Counted from the stretch's first letter, positions 52,113 through 60,769 are shown. The stretch: DNA of 64,000 bases from DASRJW01 sp964567755 (GCA_964567755.1 CAZMNW010000069.1:1-64000); one strand, 5' to 3'. Notes: generated by a model not told the origin, from the sequence alone. Program-made: numbers and translations.

Positions 52113-52193
52113 TGTCCACCTTGTTGACAGGAGTTCAGTTTTCTTGCGACTGTTCACCTTGTTGACAGCGTTCAGTATTCTTACACTGTCAAC
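52113..52193. repeat. Tandem 38-bp repeats and GTTGACAG hairpin
   Basis: Copies 52113-52150 and 52151-52188 share TG(T)(C/T)CACCTTGTTGACAG and TTCAGT(T/A)TTCTT. GTTGACAG (52161-52168) pairs with CTGTCAAC (52186-52193) across a 17-nt loop. A further GTTGAC follows at about 52197. Could be binding sites for a regulator of the next operon. Confidence 0.6.
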
Positions 52194-52254
52194 GACGTTG
52201 ACGCGTCACGCCGCACTGACACCATTCTCGCTCTGGCATGAATCCCGCATCGGC

Positions 52255-52282
52255 TTGGCACGAATCTTTCACAAACTATATT
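52255..52282 (+). promoter_or_regulatory. Candidate promoter of the subtilase operon
   Basis: TTGGCA (52255-52260), 16-bp spacer, TATATT (52277-52282). It is the best sigma70 match in the gap and would give a leader of about 410 nt before ATG 52700. Confidence 0.4.
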
Positions 52283-52699
52283 CTTAACATTTTCGTAGTG
52301 GCTATCAATATTGAATGAGCAGTCCCGATCATCGATTCCTCCCAAGGTCAGGCACCGTGGGAACCCAAAGATTGATGCGTGCGCCGGCCTCGACCGGCGG
52401 GGCCACCGCGTTTGCTTCTGCGGCCCCTGCAGATGAACGGCCTCTCATCCTGGCAGAGACCAGCGAGGAGTTCGATTCTGCTTCTGAAAAGACTCGATTT
52501 CACCAGGCTCTCCATCCTCGGCGAAGCGACACCAACCCCGCACCGAAGATCATCCCCCGGGGCTGCGACACGCGTGGGGGGCAGCGGCGACAAGGAGAAG
52601 TATTCCGCCGCAAGCGTCTTTCTGCAACAGGTCGCGTACTATGGGAGCCCGGCGATTGGGGCCGGACCTGCGGCAGTCGAGCACAGCGGAGATCGTTCC

Positions 52700-53884
52700 A
52701 TGACTATGACGCGCACCCTCACGGTCGACGAGCTCATGGCGTGGGCCAACCACAGCCCCAACGCCGTGCGCTTGGTCGCGTCGCGCGACGCGCTCCCGGG
52801 CGGGCTCGCGGCATCCATGGTTCCGGTGCTGGTCGAATGGGGTAGCTCGAGCCGCGTCGAGGGCGATCCGGGGTACATCATCCGGACCTTGAACACAGGC
52901 GGCAATCCGATCGCCGGCACCACGGTGTTGTGCTCGGCGTTGATTCCCGCACATGGCGTCGAATCGGTCGAGTTCATCGTCGTGCCACACGACCGACTCG
53001 GCCGACATGCGCTCGTGGCACACGCAATGCTCCGTTTCGTCTTCGCGCGCGGTCACGAGATCCAGCTCCTGAGCGGTGCCGGAGTCGGTACCGGCGGCGA
53101 CGCCACCATCCCCGATCTCATCCTGAGTTGGGAAGCCTGGCGTCCGCCGGGAGTGCCTTACGACGCATTGAAGGGACTCGACCCGCATGCATTCGATCTT
53201 ACGATGCGCGCCTATGCCGGGGCCCAACGTTTTCTCGAGGATGCGATTCTCGGTCGTGAGTGGTACTCCTACCCTTTGCAATTGCCCGCAGGACGCGAAG
53301 GGGCGAACGAGCTTTTGCGTGTCGGGCTCGTGCTCGGCGACAGCGTCGGCCGACGCAGCCTGGATCGCCTGCTCGGCGAAGCCGAAGCGCGCTGGCTGGC
53401 GCACGCGCCGCAAGGGAATGCCGATATGAATCTGCGACAGGCGCAATGGGAAACACTGCGGCAAACGTTGAGCGCCGCCTCGGTCCCAGCCGAGCCGCTG
53501 CCGGGAAATCATGGGGTCGGTTATCAAACCTTGCAACGCTCCTGCATCACGATGACCTTGCACATGCTCGATGTCGTCGTCGAGCGGTTGCGCGCCGCCG
53601 GCCATCCCGATGCCCTCCACCATCCCCGGCTGCGGCTGGGGCCAGTCGAGCTCGCCCCGTGGATGGAAGAGCTGGCGCATGCAGACACGCTGGGGCTTTT
53701 CCTGCGCGCGCCATTCGCCCTGTGGTGGCTCGTCCGGCACCAGGAGGTTCTGCCACACGCAGCGACGAAGCAATTGGACGAAGCGGGTCTCCTCGAACAT
53801 CAAGGTGGAGACGTAGCCGTGCATCATTACAGGCTGAGCGTCCGGACGCCCTATGGCGAGATGCACGATCATTTGATCCGGTGA
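52700..53884 (+). CDS. Unknown soluble protein, first gene of the subtilase group
   Basis: 394 residues; GCGGAGAT eight bases before ATG 52700. No signal peptide or membrane segment. N-terminal half mixed alpha/beta (LTVDELMAWANHSPNAVRLV, GLAASMVPVLVEWGSSSRVE, ALIPAHGVESVEFIVVPHDR). C-terminal half mainly helical (LDRLLGEAEARWLAHAPQGN, MTLHMLDVVVERLRAAGHPD, APWMEELAHADTLGLFLRAP). The C-terminus turns to strands (VAVHHYRLSVRTPYGEMHDH). It ends 75 bp before a cytosolic subtilase. I do not recognise the family. Confidence 0.75.
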   Translation: MTMTRTLTVDELMAWANHSPNAVRLVASRDALPGGLAASMVPVLVEWGSSSRVEGDPGYIIRTLNTGGNPIAGTTVLCSALIPAHGVESVEFIVVPHDRLGRHALVAHAMLRFVFARGHEIQLLSGAGVGTGGDATIPDLILSWEAWRPPGVPYDALKGLDPHAFDLTMRAYAGAQRFLEDAILGREWYSYPLQLPAGREGANELLRVGLVLGDSVGRRSLDRLLGEAEARWLAHAPQGNADMNLRQAQWETLRQTLSAASVPAEPLPGNHGVGYQTLQRSCITMTLHMLDVVVERLRAAGHPDALHHPRLRLGPVELAPWMEELAHADTLGLFLRAPFALWWLVRHQEVLPHAATKQLDEAGLLEHQGGDVAVHHYRLSVRTPYGEMHDHLIR

Positions 53885-53959
53885 GGTGGATCCGCGGCGC
53901 GCAGCGTTGAATCGCAACGGCCCTCGAGCTCGGTGACGCAACCAGTCAGGAGGTCGGTG

Positions 53960-55195
53960 ATGAGCCAGCTCATGCAGAACGATATCAAAGCGTACGGTGT
54001 CACGAGCGTTCTCGTCTTCCTGGCGAAGGATGCTGCGGGAGAAGGCGTTCTCGCGCATTTCGCCCACAACGCGAACAGCCAGACCTGCGCGCTCGCAGCG
54101 GCTGCCGGCGTGCGCCGCAGCTCGGTGCCACCGGGGCTGTACTACCCCAACCTCGGTGTGCTACTCGGCACAGTGGATCGAAATGGGCTGGCGGCGCTGC
54201 GTGAAGACCCACGCGTCCGGCGCGTCGCCAGCGCACCCCCGCTGCGCCTCATCCGTCCCGTCCTTCGCAAGTCCACGAAGCTGACGCAGAAGTTCACCTG
54301 GGGGATCGAGCGTCTGGGGATCCCTGCGCTTTGGGACCAAGGTGTGACCGGCGAGGGCGTCCGCGTCGGACATCTCGACACCGGAGTCGATGGCAAGCAT
54401 CCCGCACTCAAAAAAGCCATCGTCAGCTTCGCCGAGTTCGATTCCTTCGGCCGCAAGTCACCGAACACCACGCCGCGGGATTCTCAGGAACACGGCACAC
54501 ACACCGCTGCCACCATCGCCGGCCGGCCCGTGGGCGGCAAGGTGATCGGTGTGGCACCGAAAGCGGGGCTGTGCTCGGCCATGGTCATCGAAGGTGGCGA
54601 TGCGGTGGCTCGCGTGCTCGGCGGGATGGATTGGATCATTGGCCAGGGCTGCAAGATCCTCAGTATGTCGCTCGGCTTCCCGGGCTATTGGGACGACTTC
54701 CTGCAATTGACGCGCATCTTGCGCCAGCGCGGTGTCCTTCCGGTGTTCGCGGTCGGCAACGAGGGACCCGGAACCAGCCGATCCCCGGGCAATTATGCGG
54801 AGGCGCTTTCGGTCGGTGCGTGTGATGCCGAAGACCAGGTCGCCGAGTTCTCGTCGAGCGACCAATTCCGTCGCAAGAAAGACGCCGTCGTTCCCGATCT
54901 CGTGGCACCCGGTGTGGGTGTGACCTCGGCCGTCCCGGGTGGCGGGTACCAGACGATGTCCGGAACATCCATGGCAACGCCGCACGTCGCCGGGCTCGCG
55001 GCACTGCTCTGGCAAGCGAAACCGGAAGCGACCGTGGATCAGGTGGAAGCGGCGCTGTTCGCGTCGTGCCGGCCGTTGCCGGGAATCCCGGCCGCGCGTC
55101 AAGGTCGCGGACTCCCCGATCCGCGTCTCGCGCTCGAGAAGCTCACCACCCAGCAGGCGCGGCCACGGCGCCGCCGGCGGCGCCCGCGCGCGTGA
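53960..55195 (+). CDS. Subtilisin-like S8 serine protease, apparently cytosolic
   Basis: 411 residues; CAGGAGGT seven bases before ATG 53960. No signal peptide. Residues 15-105 look like an I9-type propeptide domain (VTSVLVFLAKDAAGEGVLAH, LGVLLGTVDRNGLAALREDP, RVRRVASAPPLRLI). The catalytic domain has Asp140 (VGHLDTGVDGKHPALKK), His178 (EHGTHTAATIAGRPVGGKVI) and Ser337 (GTSMATPHVAGLAALLWQ), plus the oxyanion Asn in AVGNEGPGTSRSPGNY. A basic Arg-rich tail (QARPRRRRRRPRA) ends it. An intracellular target is likely, possibly nucleic-acid-associated given the tail (inference). Confidence 0.9.
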   Translation: MSQLMQNDIKAYGVTSVLVFLAKDAAGEGVLAHFAHNANSQTCALAAAAGVRRSSVPPGLYYPNLGVLLGTVDRNGLAALREDPRVRRVASAPPLRLIRPVLRKSTKLTQKFTWGIERLGIPALWDQGVTGEGVRVGHLDTGVDGKHPALKKAIVSFAEFDSFGRKSPNTTPRDSQEHGTHTAATIAGRPVGGKVIGVAPKAGLCSAMVIEGGDAVARVLGGMDWIIGQGCKILSMSLGFPGYWDDFLQLTRILRQRGVLPVFAVGNEGPGTSRSPGNYAEALSVGACDAEDQVAEFSSSDQFRRKKDAVVPDLVAPGVGVTSAVPGGGYQTMSGTSMATPHVAGLAALLWQAKPEATVDQVEAALFASCRPLPGIPAARQGRGLPDPRLALEKLTTQQARPRRRRRRPRA

Positions 55196-55240
55196 TTCGG
55201 CTCCCAGGGCGCTATACTCAGCGCACCTGCGGAGCGCACC

Positions 55241-55597
55241 ATGGCGAAGATCGACAAAGAATTGAAGCGTCAGCTATCGGCAGCTGCCCGCGCCGAACAG
55301 CAAGGCTCGGCCGGTGCACAGCACCAGCCGCTCGAGGCTGTCGTGCGCTTCCATGCTCCAGGCGGAAAACAGGTCTCGGATCCGGAAACGGTGCAAGAGA
55401 TCGCACGCAATCTCCTGTCACGAGTCGAGCAACGCACTCGCGAAGCCCCGGTGGCTTACAACGTCTTCGCCAATCTGCAATCCATGGTAGTGCAGGCCAG
55501 CCGGACATTCCTCGTCGAGTTGCTGGCGCAACCCGAGATCGCCTCCGCGCTCGCCAATCGTCCCGCCGCTCCCTCGGGCACAGCGGACCCCGAGTGA
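55241..55597 (+). CDS. Small I9-propeptide-like protein, possible subtilase inhibitor
   Basis: 118 residues starting 45 bp after the subtilase. The N-terminus is helical and Gln/Ala-rich (KELKRQLSAAARAEQQGSA). Then LEAVVRFHAPGGKQVSDPET, VQEIARNLLSRVEQRTRE, FANLQSMVVQASRTFLVELL and AQPEIASALANRP follow. The strand-helix-strand-helix-strand order and the VVQASRTFLVELLAQPEIAS segment resemble an I9/subtilisin propeptide. As a stand-alone gene beside a protease it may be an inhibitor or folding helper. Assignment is by pattern only. Confidence 0.6.
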   Translation: MAKIDKELKRQLSAAARAEQQGSAGAQHQPLEAVVRFHAPGGKQVSDPETVQEIARNLLSRVEQRTREAPVAYNVFANLQSMVVQASRTFLVELLAQPEIASALANRPAAPSGTADPE

Positions 55598-55674
55598 GCG
55601 GATCCGCCTCGGCGCGCCCATCTCCAAGACCCTATGGAATGACCGGCTCCGCCCTGGGGACAGCGCGCGATCGT

Positions 55675-56246
55675 TTAACGATCATAATCGAGAACCTGCT
55701 GCCATTCGGCCTCCAAGCAGTGTTCTCGAACCATGGAATGAAGCTGCTGGAGGTCCCATGAATCACCCATGCTGATCAGCATGCGGCTGATGTCGCGTAG
55801 ATGTTTCTCCGAATGGCCCTCGCGGAAAACCTGTAGTTTGCGGACGATGACATATTCGGGTGGCGCGAGCCAGAGAACGTCGTCCTCGATGGGAATGCGT
55901 CGCGCATGCGTCAGACCCCAGACGTGAAGGTCATCCCCGCCACACAAGTAGATATCCGCCTTGAATCCCGTCTCGTGAATGAGATTGAAGTGGCCCCGCT
56001 GACTGCGGCGGAGCTCCGTTTCGATGACTTCTGCTGGCGGGCAATAAAATGCCGCGAGAGGGAACGCCGCCTCGAGCGGCAGGATGTCTTTGCTCTTCAT
56101 ATAGAAATATAGAGAATAATGTCGATATCGTTGGTGAGCCGTGGTTCGCCATAGAAGATGGCGGCCACGCTTCCGCTCACCATATAGCGAAGTTGAAGCT
56201 CGTTCAGCTTCCGCGTGAAGACGAGAAATGGCTCAGGTGGTGACAT
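55675..56246 (-). pseudogene. AbiEii-like nucleotidyltransferase, frameshifted
   Basis: The start at ATG 56246 encodes MSPPEPFLVFTRKLNELQLR and YMVSGSVAAIFYGEPRLTND then IDIILYIS, the nucleotidyltransferase GS and DxD region. At about 56100 the frame stops. The rest continues one frame over: DILPLEAAFPLAAFYCPPAE, RGHFNLIHETGFKADIYL, WLAPPEYVIVRKLQVFREGH and EKHLRDISRMLI, ending at 55675. Both halves match one family of small AbiEii/AbiGii-type nucleotidyltransferases. As written it is inactive; a single-base error would restore it. GC is lower than average. Confidence 0.75.
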
Positions 56247-56430
56247 GGAGGAAGATCCTCCTGACCTGATCCTGCACTTGTTTCTCGCTCAAGCTCGGGT
56301 GCTGGAGGCGAATGGCAGCAGCCTTGAGCTTGCGTGCAGACCAATAGAGGGCGAAGGCTGCCCGCAGCTTCTGCGGGCCGCTGAGGCGTCGTAGAGTCGC
56401 AACGTATTCTGGGGTCAACTTGGAACTCAT
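56233..56430 (-). CDS. Small partner of the AbiEii-like nucleotidyltransferase
   Basis: 65 residues from ATG 56430; its 3' end overlaps the nucleotidyltransferase start by 14 bp. Conserved-looking helical protein: MSSKLTPEYVATLRRLSGPQ, KLRAAFALYWSARKLKAAAI, LSEKQVQDQVRRIFLHV. Similar small genes precede such nucleotidyltransferases in many genomes, suggesting a two-gene toxin-antitoxin-like or defence unit. Its own function is unknown. Confidence 0.75.
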   Translation of the reverse strand: MSSKLTPEYVATLRRLSGPQKLRAAFALYWSARKLKAAAIRLQHPSLSEKQVQDQVRRIFLHVTT

Positions 56431-56461
56431 GGACGCAGGCTAGCATTCGTTATGTCAGCAA

Positions 56462-56623
56462 ACAAGCTCGGCGACTGACGAGATGTCCACCCCCGGGCAG
56501 CACGCCCTGCACTGGAATGGCGCCTCGGCCGGGAGATCGTCGTTCCCCCGTGGCATCTACTTCCTGCAGATGCGAAGCCGCAACTCCATCCTGGATGTCA
56601 AGAAGTTCACGCTGCGCGAGTGA
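56462..56623 (+). pseudogene. Orphan FlgD-Ig tail fragment
   Basis: The plus-strand frame ending at TGA 56621 reads MSTPGQHALHWNGASAGRSS, then FPRGIYFLQMRSRNSILDVK and KFTLRE. This is the C-terminal end of a FlgD-Ig/type IX-like domain with no upstream gene body; the nucleotidyltransferase pair lies immediately before it on the other strand. It looks like the stump of a gene displaced by that pair. Confidence 0.55.
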
Positions 56624-56717
56624 GCCAATCATTCGTCGCGGTGCATGACCTCATGGGGTTGCTCCTCGCGCACGAATCGCCATACACTGCGTGTCGTTTG
56701 AACCCTGAGGTCGAAGC

Positions 56718-57887
56718 ATGCGTTTGGCGATGCTGAAAAGAATGCGGCTGCCCGCTCGACTCTGGCAAAAAATCCGGCCGGCCGTTTTGGCGCTGCTCTT
56801 TCTTCTGTCCGGCGGCTCGCTCGGCGCTCTGGATACGGCGATCGAAGCTTACGAACCGCCGGCCACCTGCTTGCTTTGCGCCGGCGAGTTGCCCGTCCCG
56901 GTGGTGGCGCTCACACCGGCCTGGCTCGATTCGGTGGCCCAAGAACGCACGCAGTTCAACGTGGCGCAGATCGGCCGCATCGACTCGTTGTTCAAAGCCG
57001 GCTATTACGGTCCCCCGAAGCAACCTCCTGCGCGCCGGACGGCTCACCTCGTCGCCCGCCTCACGCTGGTCAATGCCTATCGGGATCTCGTCCGTCTCGC
57101 CGGCGACTCCACGTGTGTCTATGAAGCCAGCGAGGCCGTGCTGCAGGGGATTAACGATCGCTATTCCGACGTGCTCTTGTTCGCCACCGCGCGCCTCGAA
57201 CGCGTGCGCCTCGGGCTCGGGCACGTCTGCATGCGTTACGACATCAGCGAACCGGGAGAGGGAGCGTCGAACCACGGCGGCAAGCGCCTGCGCTGGCGCG
57301 TCAAGGACATCGAGGTGGGTGGCGTGAATCGGCGGCTGCTCAGCCTCGATCTGCCGACCGCCACCGACGATGTCGTCGAGGTATTGCTCGCTGCACACCA
57401 TTCGTTCGCCGTCGAGTACGCGCGCCTCGAGGGCCCGCCTGCGCCATTCGAATGGTTCCTGGTCCGAGATGTCGAAGGGGGTTGGTTGCGCAAGTCCGGC
57501 ACCCACCGCCCAGCGGCATATATGTTCTGGGTGACGCCGCAGCAAGCCGAATCTCAGCACGACCTCTCTGTAGCACGCGTGAATGCCGACACGAGTGGCA
57601 CGAACGGCCCGATGAATTCGCCCGCAGTCGATCTGCCAGCCACACCTCTCGTCGGTGTGCGTATCTATATCAAGGGCCTGCGGCTGCGTCTCCCACTGTT
57701 CATCCCCGACATCAACTTCGACGACTTGCGCGAGATCGTGCCCCCTATGCCGATCCTCGACATGGAGTACTTGAACCAGAAGAAACAACCCTCGTGGTTG
57801 GGTTCGACATCGCATCTCGGCTTCAGGGACTGGAAGGGATACGGGCCCGTGCCGCCCTTCCTTCGCGAGCGCTTCCCCGATCTGTGA
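56718..57887 (+). CDS. Exported protein of unknown function
   Basis: 389 residues; GAGG precedes ATG 56718. Basic N-terminus and hydrophobic segment (IRPAVLALLFLLSGGSLGAL), a possible uncleaved anchor. A CLLCAGE motif follows at residues 51-57. The rest is mixed: FNVAQIGRIDSLFKAGYYGP, YRDLVRLAGDSTCVYEASEA, WRVKDIEVGGVNRRLLSLDL, FEWFLVRDVEGGWLRKSGTH. Not recognised. It is followed convergently by a methyltransferase gene. Confidence 0.7.
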   Translation: MRLAMLKRMRLPARLWQKIRPAVLALLFLLSGGSLGALDTAIEAYEPPATCLLCAGELPVPVVALTPAWLDSVAQERTQFNVAQIGRIDSLFKAGYYGPPKQPPARRTAHLVARLTLVNAYRDLVRLAGDSTCVYEASEAVLQGINDRYSDVLLFATARLERVRLGLGHVCMRYDISEPGEGASNHGGKRLRWRVKDIEVGGVNRRLLSLDLPTATDDVVEVLLAAHHSFAVEYARLEGPPAPFEWFLVRDVEGGWLRKSGTHRPAAYMFWVTPQQAESQHDLSVARVNADTSGTNGPMNSPAVDLPATPLVGVRIYIKGLRLRLPLFIPDINFDDLREIVPPMPILDMEYLNQKKQPSWLGSTSHLGFRDWKGYGPVPPFLRERFPDL

Positions 57888-57926
57888 GCCACCTCGGGTG
57901 CCGGTGTCGTCGCGACTTTGCGATGG

Positions 57927-58730
57927 TCATCGCGTACCAATGGCGTAAACGATCTCGGCGCGCGCGATGAAATCTTCGGGGCGGAGAGCGGCGAGGCGTC
58001 GTTGCGCGGCCTGCAGGCAGGCATCGCGTGTCGGCTCGTCGAGACGGTCGAATCGTCCCTTGTGACGCCCGACGCTCGTCCGCAAGCGTGTCAGATGCTC
58101 GGCACTGATTGGTCGCTCCCATCGTACGCACCAGGAACGAATTTCCACAAAGCCGGCTGCTGCGAGCAACGCCTGCATTTTCTCGGGCGTATCCACCCGG
58201 TCGTGCAATGCCAGATCGGCCGTCTCGTCCGCCGGCGGCGCGCCGTGGGCGTTCATCTCCTCTTCCCAGGTTCGAGTCGCCGTGGATTCGAGATCGCTAC
58301 CCCAGGTCACGGTTGCGATCCTGCCGCCGGAACGGAGCACACGCCGCGCCTCCGCAACGCCGTCGCTCGGTTCGGGCAGGTGGAAGAGCACGAACGCCAG
58401 GAGCGCGAGGTCCACGCTCTCCGATGCGACGGCAAGACGAGTCGCATCCATGACGGCACGGGGGAACGGGCTCGGCGCGAGCTGCAGCATTCCGGCAGCG
58501 CGGTCGAGGGCGACAATCTGCGACTCGGGGAACGCACCCTGCAAGTCGCGGAGAACCACGCCGGTTCCCGTGCCGATATCGAGAATTCGCAGCGGCCGGA
58601 TACCGTGCAACTCACGGATGAGAGCCAGCGTGAGCTGGCGCAGAACCGGCGCCCACAGCTCTTCGTAGGCATGCGCTTCGTTCGTGTAGCGTCGAGTCAG
58701 TTGGTCGACACGATGGTCGTACGGTTGCAT
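57927..58730 (-). CDS. Class I SAM-dependent methyltransferase
   Basis: 267 residues. Motif I RILDIGTGTGVVLRDL, acidic loop IVALDRAAGMLQLA, motif around LALLAFVLFHLPEPSDGVAE and VLRSGGRIATVTWG. Ubiquinone/menaquinone-type Methyltransf_11/25 fold. It follows the nitrilase gene by 22 bp on the same strand. Substrate unknown. Confidence 0.85.
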   Translation of the reverse strand: MQPYDHRVDQLTRRYTNEAHAYEELWAPVLRQLTLALIRELHGIRPLRILDIGTGTGVVLRDLQGAFPESQIVALDRAAGMLQLAPSPFPRAVMDATRLAVASESVDLALLAFVLFHLPEPSDGVAEARRVLRSGGRIATVTWGSDLESTATRTWEEEMNAHGAPPADETADLALHDRVDTPEKMQALLAAAGFVEIRSWCVRWERPISAEHLTRLRTSVGRHKGRFDRLDEPTRDACLQAAQRRLAALRPEDFIARAEIVYAIGTR

Positions 58731-58752
58731 GCGACTGCTTTCGGCGTCACCT

Positions 58753-59592
58753 TTAGGCTAACCACGGCCCGTAAAGCTGCGGCCGGCGATCGCGCAGGAA
58801 CAAACGGCGCGCGTGCGACGTTTCCACCTGTGCGAGGTCGAGATCGCAGTACAGAATCTCTTCGGTCCCGGATCCGGCGCGCGCGATGACGCTTCCACCT
58901 GGGTCGCAGACGAAGGATTCCCCAGAGAAAGTGAGCTTCGGCTCCACGCCGACGCGATTGCAAAGCGCGGTGAAGTAGCCATTTTGAAAGGCAGCCACGC
59001 GCATTTCCGCTTCGTAGAGACCGTCGGGCCATTCGCCGACCGCGCCCGCCTGCGGCACGACCACGATCTCGGCGCCGGCGAGCGCCAACGCCCGCATGTA
59101 CTCCGGGTAGTGCCGGTCGTAACAGATGGCGACACCGATCCGCCCACTGGCAGTGTCGTACACCGGCGCGCCACGATCACCCGGCGTGTAGTAGCCCTGC
59201 TCGTGGAAGCAGGTGTACTCCGTGATGTGGACCATGCGTGTCTTGCCGAGAATGACACCCATGGCGTCGATGACGGGCGATGTGTCGAAGGTACGATCCC
59301 CATCGCGTTCGAAGAGATTCAACACCACGACGACACCGAGCTCCCTGGCGAGCGCGGCAAATTCGTCTGTCGTCGGTCCAGGAATGGGTTCGGCACGCGC
59401 GAGCTCGGCCGCTGTCGCCGGACTCTGAGGATAGAAGCGATCGAAGGCGAGCTCTGCGAAGCAAACGATGTGAGCACCATTGCGCGCCGCGGCCTCGACG
59501 GCTTCCAAGCCGCGCCTGCGGTTGGCTTGGCGGTCCAACGTGGCCCGTTGTTGCACGAGCGCGATGCGCCTGATGCGTGAAGGCTCGGTCAG
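58753..59592 (-). CDS. Carbon-nitrogen hydrolase (N-carbamoylputrescine amidase-like)
   Basis: 279 residues if it starts at CTG 59592, which gives the expected N-terminus LTEPSRIRRIALVQQRATLD; the first conventional start (GTG 59556) would cut the first beta strand. Nitrilase triad: Glu in VCFAELAFDRF, Lys in GKTRMVHI, Cys in GVAICYDRHYPEYMRAL. TPGDRGAPVYDTASGRIGV and ETSHARRLFLRDRRPQLYG are typical of the N-carbamoylputrescine amidase group. Cytosolic, amide hydrolysis, possibly polyamine-related. Confidence 0.85.
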   Translation of the reverse strand: MTEPSRIRRIALVQQRATLDRQANRRRGLEAVEAAARNGAHIVCFAELAFDRFYPQSPATAAELARAEPIPGPTTDEFAALARELGVVVVLNLFERDGDRTFDTSPVIDAMGVILGKTRMVHITEYTCFHEQGYYTPGDRGAPVYDTASGRIGVAICYDRHYPEYMRALALAGAEIVVVPQAGAVGEWPDGLYEAEMRVAAFQNGYFTALCNRVGVEPKLTFSGESFVCDPGGSVIARAGSGTEEILYCDLDLAQVETSHARRLFLRDRRPQLYGPWLA

Positions 59593-59709
59593 ATTCTGCG
59601 CCTTTCATCCACGGCGCACCTTGCATCCCACTGGTGGCGAACGCGTGGTTCGCATCTCTGCTGCCATGCACGCGTCGCCACACAGAGGGACCTCGAGGTC
59701 CGGCTGCGC

Positions 59710-60498
59710 TCAGTGTGCGGCGAGCCGGATGGTCGCGAAGACTGCTCCCGTCGGGTCCATGAACACGGAGAAGCGGCCCACTTGCGGAATGTCCATCGGC
59801 GGCACCAGCACCTGGCCGCCGTGCTTGCTCACTTTGGCTGCGGTGGCATCGCAGTCTTCCACCGTCACGTACGGCAACCAGTGCGGCGGCGCGTCACCAT
59901 GCTGTGGAGTCATCTCCATCATGCCGCCGATGGGTTGCCCATTGGCCACGAACTCGGTGTACTCCATCGGTGTGGCTTCGCCGGTCTTGGTCTTCCAGTT
60001 GAACAGCTCGGAGTAGAACACCTTGGCCGCACGCGTGTCGCGCGTGGCGAGCTCGCTCCAGCAGAAGGTTCCAGGCGTCAACCCCAGCTGCGCCGCTCCG
60101 GGGTGGTCGCCGGGCTGGAACAACGAGATGTGCGCCCCGGTGGGATCTTCGAGGACCGAGATCCTGCCGACGCCGGGAATGTCCATCGGCTCCGCCGTGA
60201 CCTTGGCTCCGAGCGTACGAGCGCGCTTTGTGCTCTCGTCGGCGCTCTCCACATTGACGTATGTCATCCAGTGGGACGGAACGCCCTCCATCATCGGGCC
60301 CGACAGCTCATAGAGACCGGCGATGTCGGCATCACCAATCTTGAGCAGCGTGTAGTGCCCAGGCATACCGCCCGGCATGGGCATGTCCACCGTCTTCCAG
60401 CCAAAGACGCCGGAATAGAACTTCTTTGCCGCGGCCGCATCTTTCGTTCCGCACTCGAACCAGCAGAACGTGCCGGGTTGACTCTTCGTTTGGCTCAT
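59710..60498 (-). CDS. Two-domain VOC-family protein
   Basis: 262 residues from ATG 60498 with GGAAG upstream; an ATG at 60510 adds four residues. Two tandem glyoxalase-like modules: GTFCWFECGTKDAAAAKKFY ... VGRISVLEDPTGAHISLFQP, and GTFCWSELATRDTRAAKVFY ... VGRFSVFMDPTGAVFATIRL. Such paired VOC proteins resemble the CFP30B-type hydroxylase/antigen group. Substrate unknown. It heads the VOC-nitrilase-methyltransferase gene set. Confidence 0.88.
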   Translation of the reverse strand: MSQTKSQPGTFCWFECGTKDAAAAKKFYSGVFGWKTVDMPMPGGMPGHYTLLKIGDADIAGLYELSGPMMEGVPSHWMTYVNVESADESTKRARTLGAKVTAEPMDIPGVGRISVLEDPTGAHISLFQPGDHPGAAQLGLTPGTFCWSELATRDTRAAKVFYSELFNWKTKTGEATPMEYTEFVANGQPIGGMMEMTPQHGDAPPHWLPYVTVEDCDATAAKVSKHGGQVLVPPMDIPQVGRFSVFMDPTGAVFATIRLAAH

Positions 60499-60740
60499 GA
60501 TCGCTTCCATCTGCGCTTTCGTTTCACGAACGACTCTTGAAACGACGGCACACGCGCGATGGCCCGTCAGGGCCGAGGGCAAGGACCGCGGCAAACCGTC
60601 TCGGCGAGGAAGCGCCAGTTTAACACCAGATTTGCGTTTGAAAATGGCCGGACTCGGACCTGGACCTGGACCTGAACTTCGACGCCGCCAGGCTCGGCAC
60701 CCATCCCGGATGCCGAATTCACGCGCCAAGTCTGCTATAC

Positions 60741-60769
60741 TTGTCATAATGTCAAGCTTACTTGATAAT
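60741..60769 (+). promoter_or_regulatory. Promoter with internal operator for the XRE operon
   Basis: TTGTCA (60741-60746), 17-bp spacer, GATAAT (60764-60769). The spacer holds an inverted repeat TCAAG-CTTA-CTTGA (60752-60765), a likely binding site for the XRE protein encoded downstream. Transcription from here starts near 60776, so the ATG at 60749 cannot be used. Confidence 0.6.

Larger units (their letters stand above)
52052..52699. other. Regulatory/gene-free region with repeats
   Basis: No supported gene. It holds two 38-bp direct repeats (52113-52188), a hairpin, a promoter candidate at 52255-52282 and AT-rich DNA around 52260-52315, unusual in this GC-rich window. From about 52380 the frame of the next gene is open but has no good upstream start. 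Confidence 0.5.

Noticed and set aside
52113..52188. CRISPR-like direct repeats
   Set aside because: Only two imperfect copies directly abutting, no spacers, no cas genes.
60655..60680. Hexamer tandem GGACCT repeats
   Set aside because: Three copies only, likely chance in GC-rich DNA.
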